Shown here piece by piece: positions 62,023 through 64,000 of a DNA stretch of 64,000 nt. The DNA is taken from assembly GCF_003628505.1 (NCBI RefSeq), contig NZ_RBZP01000002.1, positions 62,001 through 126,000 on the forward strand. Direction: 5' to 3'. Made by a program: the position numbers and the translations under genes. Position 1 is the stretch's first letter; each line of letters begins with the position of its first letter. The stretch comes from Oceanobacillus halophilus. GTDB lineage: Bacteria > Bacillota > Bacilli > Bacillales > Amphibacillaceae. A model generated the notes under the pieces. That model saw only the letters and a list, made by a program, of their open reading frames with translations. It made no database searches and had not been told where the DNA came from.

Positions 62023-62898
62023 TTATCTTAAAAAATCTAGTAATGTAGGTTGAATGATTCTTGATCCAGAAGATAGTGCTGCCCTATGTACACTTTCTTG
62101 AGATATCAATTCTGTAATTACTTTAGAATAATCAATGTCTTCATTGTTAGACATCGTTTGGGTAGCAATAATTTCTTGTTCTTTCAAACGATTCTCTACT
62201 AATTCTAATCGATTCATACGTGCACCTAAGTCTGCTCGTTCATTAATGATAAGATCAAGATTTTGATCTAATTCTTCAATACTGGTGTCCATATTCCCTT
62301 TTGTGTTTTCATCCGCATTTAACCGGCCAATAAGGCTGTCAATATTTGAAAATAATCCATCAAATACTTTACTACCATCAACACTTGCTTTGATATTTGT
62401 ACCTTTAGCCACTTCCATTTGAACAGATTGATACGGTGTATCCGAAATATTCTCATTTTCGTCCACTAGCTTATTTTTAGTATCCGTTCCATTAAAAATA
62501 TACTTATCATTTACTTTTGTATTGGCAATATCTATTAAATGCTCTTTTAGTTGTTCAACTTCTTGAGAAATACTTACCCGTTCATTGTTATCATACGTTC
62601 CATTATTTGCTTGAATGGCTAATTCTCTAATCCTTTGTAAGGTTTGAGTCGCTTTATCTAAAGCTGCATCTGAATTGTCGTACCAGTTATGTACTTCATT
62701 CACATTTCTCTGATACTGTTCTACTTGCAATACTTCTGATCGATACCCCATACCTTTCATCGCTATGACTGGGTCATCCGAAGGTTTGGTGATTTTTTTC
62801 CCTGTATTTAATTGATTCATATACTTATCCATCTTCTCATAACTGCTTGACAGATTACGCAGCATATTCTGAGACAACATCCCTTGTGTCACGCGCAC
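62023..62898 (-). CDS. flgL: Flagellar hook-associated protein 3 FlgL
   Basis: Joins hook to filament. 291 aa. Flagellin-like N-terminal coiled coil (MRVTQGMLSQNMLRNLSSSY, LNTGKKITKPSDDPVIAMKG) and C-terminal helix (SQESVHRAALSSGSRIIQPT LLDFL, split). GTG start at 62898 with AGGTGAG upstream. Lies 10 nt after flgK. Confidence 0.95.
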   Translation of the reverse strand: MRVTQGMLSQNMLRNLSSSYEKMDKYMNQLNTGKKITKPSDDPVIAMKGMGYRSEVLQVEQYQRNVNEVHNWYDNSDAALDKATQTLQRIRELAIQANNGTYDNNERVSISQEVEQLKEHLIDIANTKVNDKYIFNGTDTKNKLVDENENISDTPYQSVQMEVAKGTNIKASVDGSKVFDGLFSNIDSLIGRLNADENTKGNMDTSIEELDQNLDLIINERADLGARMNRLELVENRLKEQEIIATQTMSNNEDIDYSKVITELISQESVHRAALSSGSRIIQPTLLDFLR

Positions 62899-62908
62899 GT
62901 TTACTCAC

Positions 62909-64000
62909 CTACCTTCCTACTAAGCCCATATTATTGATAATCCGTTCTAATAATTCATCTGTAGCTGTCATACTTCTTGCTGCCGCATTATATGCATGCT
63001 GAAATTTCAGCATATTCGTCATCTCTTCATCCAAAGAAACCGAACTGACAGACATACGCTGGTTTTCTACTTGTGATTTGAGAATAGTCGTATTTTCTTT
63101 CATACGATTAGCATGTTCAGCTCTAACACCTAAATCTCCAATAACAGATTCATACTGTTTCTTTAAGGAACCATTATCAAGTTGACCCAGTGGATTCGTT
63201 AATACATCGGCCAGGTCCAGTGCCTTACTACCATCACCGGCTTGTTCACCAGCATTAATACTTGCTGGGTCCTCCAATATAACAGAAATAGCAGCTGCCG
63301 CACCTTCTGCACTTGTAAAGTCAGTAAAAAACGCTTGTTCATGTATCTCGTTAAATTCCGAACTCAACACATAAGCAAGTTCATCCAATTCGGACATAAA
63401 ATCAGGGAGATCTCCTGCAGGTGAATTATTTATTGTATAACCAAATGAATTAATGAGACCACTTAAAGATCCGCTTGAAGTTAAAAGCTGATTCACGGAT
63501 ATATTTGGTTGATTACCAACTTGAATAGATGAAAAAACTTCTTGATTATTTAGATTCATATAATTATTCGAAAACGCATGTACTGTATTGGTATTGCCCT
63601 CAATTAATTCGGCAATGGAATTTCCTGCATCATCAATCATAGTGACACTCGCGACACCATCCGCTGTTTTCGACGAACTATGACTATTATCATAAGAAAC
63701 GTTTATATTAACGATATTAGCTAATTGATCAAGTAATACATCTCGTTTATCATATAAATCATTTGCAGTATACCCGTGCGTCTCCAGTTTTCTCACCTGT
63801 TGATTAATTTCATTTATCTGATTCATCATCGCATTAGCGTCATTTACGGTAACGTCCATTTCACTTTTCAGATCGTTTTTAATAGACTTTAAAGAATCTG
63901 ATAAATAATTAAACGTATCTGCAAGTGCTTCTCCACGTTGCATAACAACAGATTTCGCACCTGAATTATCTGGGTTAACAGACAAGTCCTGTAATGATTG
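62909..64000 (-). CDS. flgK: Flagellar hook-associated protein 1 FlgK (N-terminus beyond window)
   Basis: First hook-filament junction protein. 363 C-terminal residues are visible; the frame is open to the last base, so the start lies outside. QINEINQQVRKLETHGYTAN DLYDKRDVLLDQLANIVNIN (split) is the conserved FlgK block, and the C-terminus SSVSLDEEMTNMLKFQHAYN AAARSM (split) is diagnostic. An internal TTG near 63985 is not a real start. Confidence 0.95.
   Translation of the reverse strand, partial: QSLQDLSVNPDNSGAKSVVMQRGEALADTFNYLSDSLKSIKNDLKSEMDVTVNDANAMMNQINEINQQVRKLETHGYTANDLYDKRDVLLDQLANIVNINVSYDNSHSSSKTADGVASVTMIDDAGNSIAELIEGNTNTVHAFSNNYMNLNNQEVFSSIQVGNQPNISVNQLLTSSGSLSGLINSFGYTINNSPAGDLPDFMSELDELAYVLSSEFNEIHEQAFFTDFTSAEGAAAAISVILEDPASINAGEQAGDGSKALDLADVLTNPLGQLDNGSLKKQYESVIGDLGVRAEHANRMKENTTILKSQVENQRMSVSSVSLDEEMTNMLKFQHAYNAAARSMTATDELLERIINNMGLVGR

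Overview
The window is low-GC Firmicute chromosome. Gene families and order (secG/est, cggR-gap-pgk-tpiA-gpmI-eno, clpP, rapZ-yvcK-whiA-crh, hprK-lgt-yvoD-ppaX-yvoF, uvrBA, minJ, ctpB, ftsEX, cccB, secA-prfB, hpf, fliT/S/D, csrA-fliW, flgL-flgK) match the Bacillus subtilis secG-to-flgK arc. AT-rich codon use, bacillithiol genes and a collagen-like, probably spore-associated protein point to Bacillaceae. An Oceanobacillus/Virgibacillus-type halotolerant relative is my best guess; this is inferred from memory of gene content, not from a search.

Layout. 1-6.6 kb: start of carboxylesterase est, secG, a lysophospholipase-like hydrolase, ptsI without ptsH, a nitroreductase and two tandem nucleoside hydrolases. 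6.9-14.1 kb: glycolytic block eno, gpmI, tpiA, pgk, gap and regulator cggR with its operator. 14.3-15.8 kb: a glutaredoxin-like gene and sigma-54. 16.2-20.8 kb: a TAXI-type TRAP transporter operon with DUF1850 and a fumarylacetoacetate-hydrolase family enzyme, under a strong promoter overlapped by a cre site. 21-24.9 kb: FixH-like lipoprotein, shikimate kinase, tRNA-Arg(CCG), clpP with a CtsR box, then crh and whiA. 24.9-35.6 kb: yvcK, rapZ, trxB, a TPR protein, glpD, and the hprK-lgt-yvoD-ppaX-yvoF operon plus a PspC protein. 35.9-38.8 kb: collagen-like protein and bshB2/yojF. 38.9-43.8 kb: uvrBA with a LexA box. 44.5-55.4 kb: minJ, ctpB, an M23 murein hydrolase, ftsEX, cccB, prfB (programmed frameshift) and secA. 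56.2-64 kb: an unrecognised 55-57 aa gene, hpf, fliT, fliS, fliD, flaG, csrA, fliW, yviE-like, flgL and flgK (cut by the window end).

How the genes work together. Several genes form the carbon catabolite control circuit: ptsI, crh (Gln15, Ser46), hprK, ppaX, the CggR-controlled glycolytic genes, yvcK/rapZ and a cre-controlled transporter. The csrA-fliW flagellin homeostasis pair is present, but hag is not in its usual place between csrA and flaG.

The least ordinary content is a family of GC-richer, non-coding, inverted-repeat elements (at least six copies or derivatives plus a terminal remnant) confined to intergenic gaps, and a collagen-like gene with ten 18-residue units behind a hydrophobic segment and a Cys-rich linker. 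I found no phage, CRISPR array or classical defence locus.
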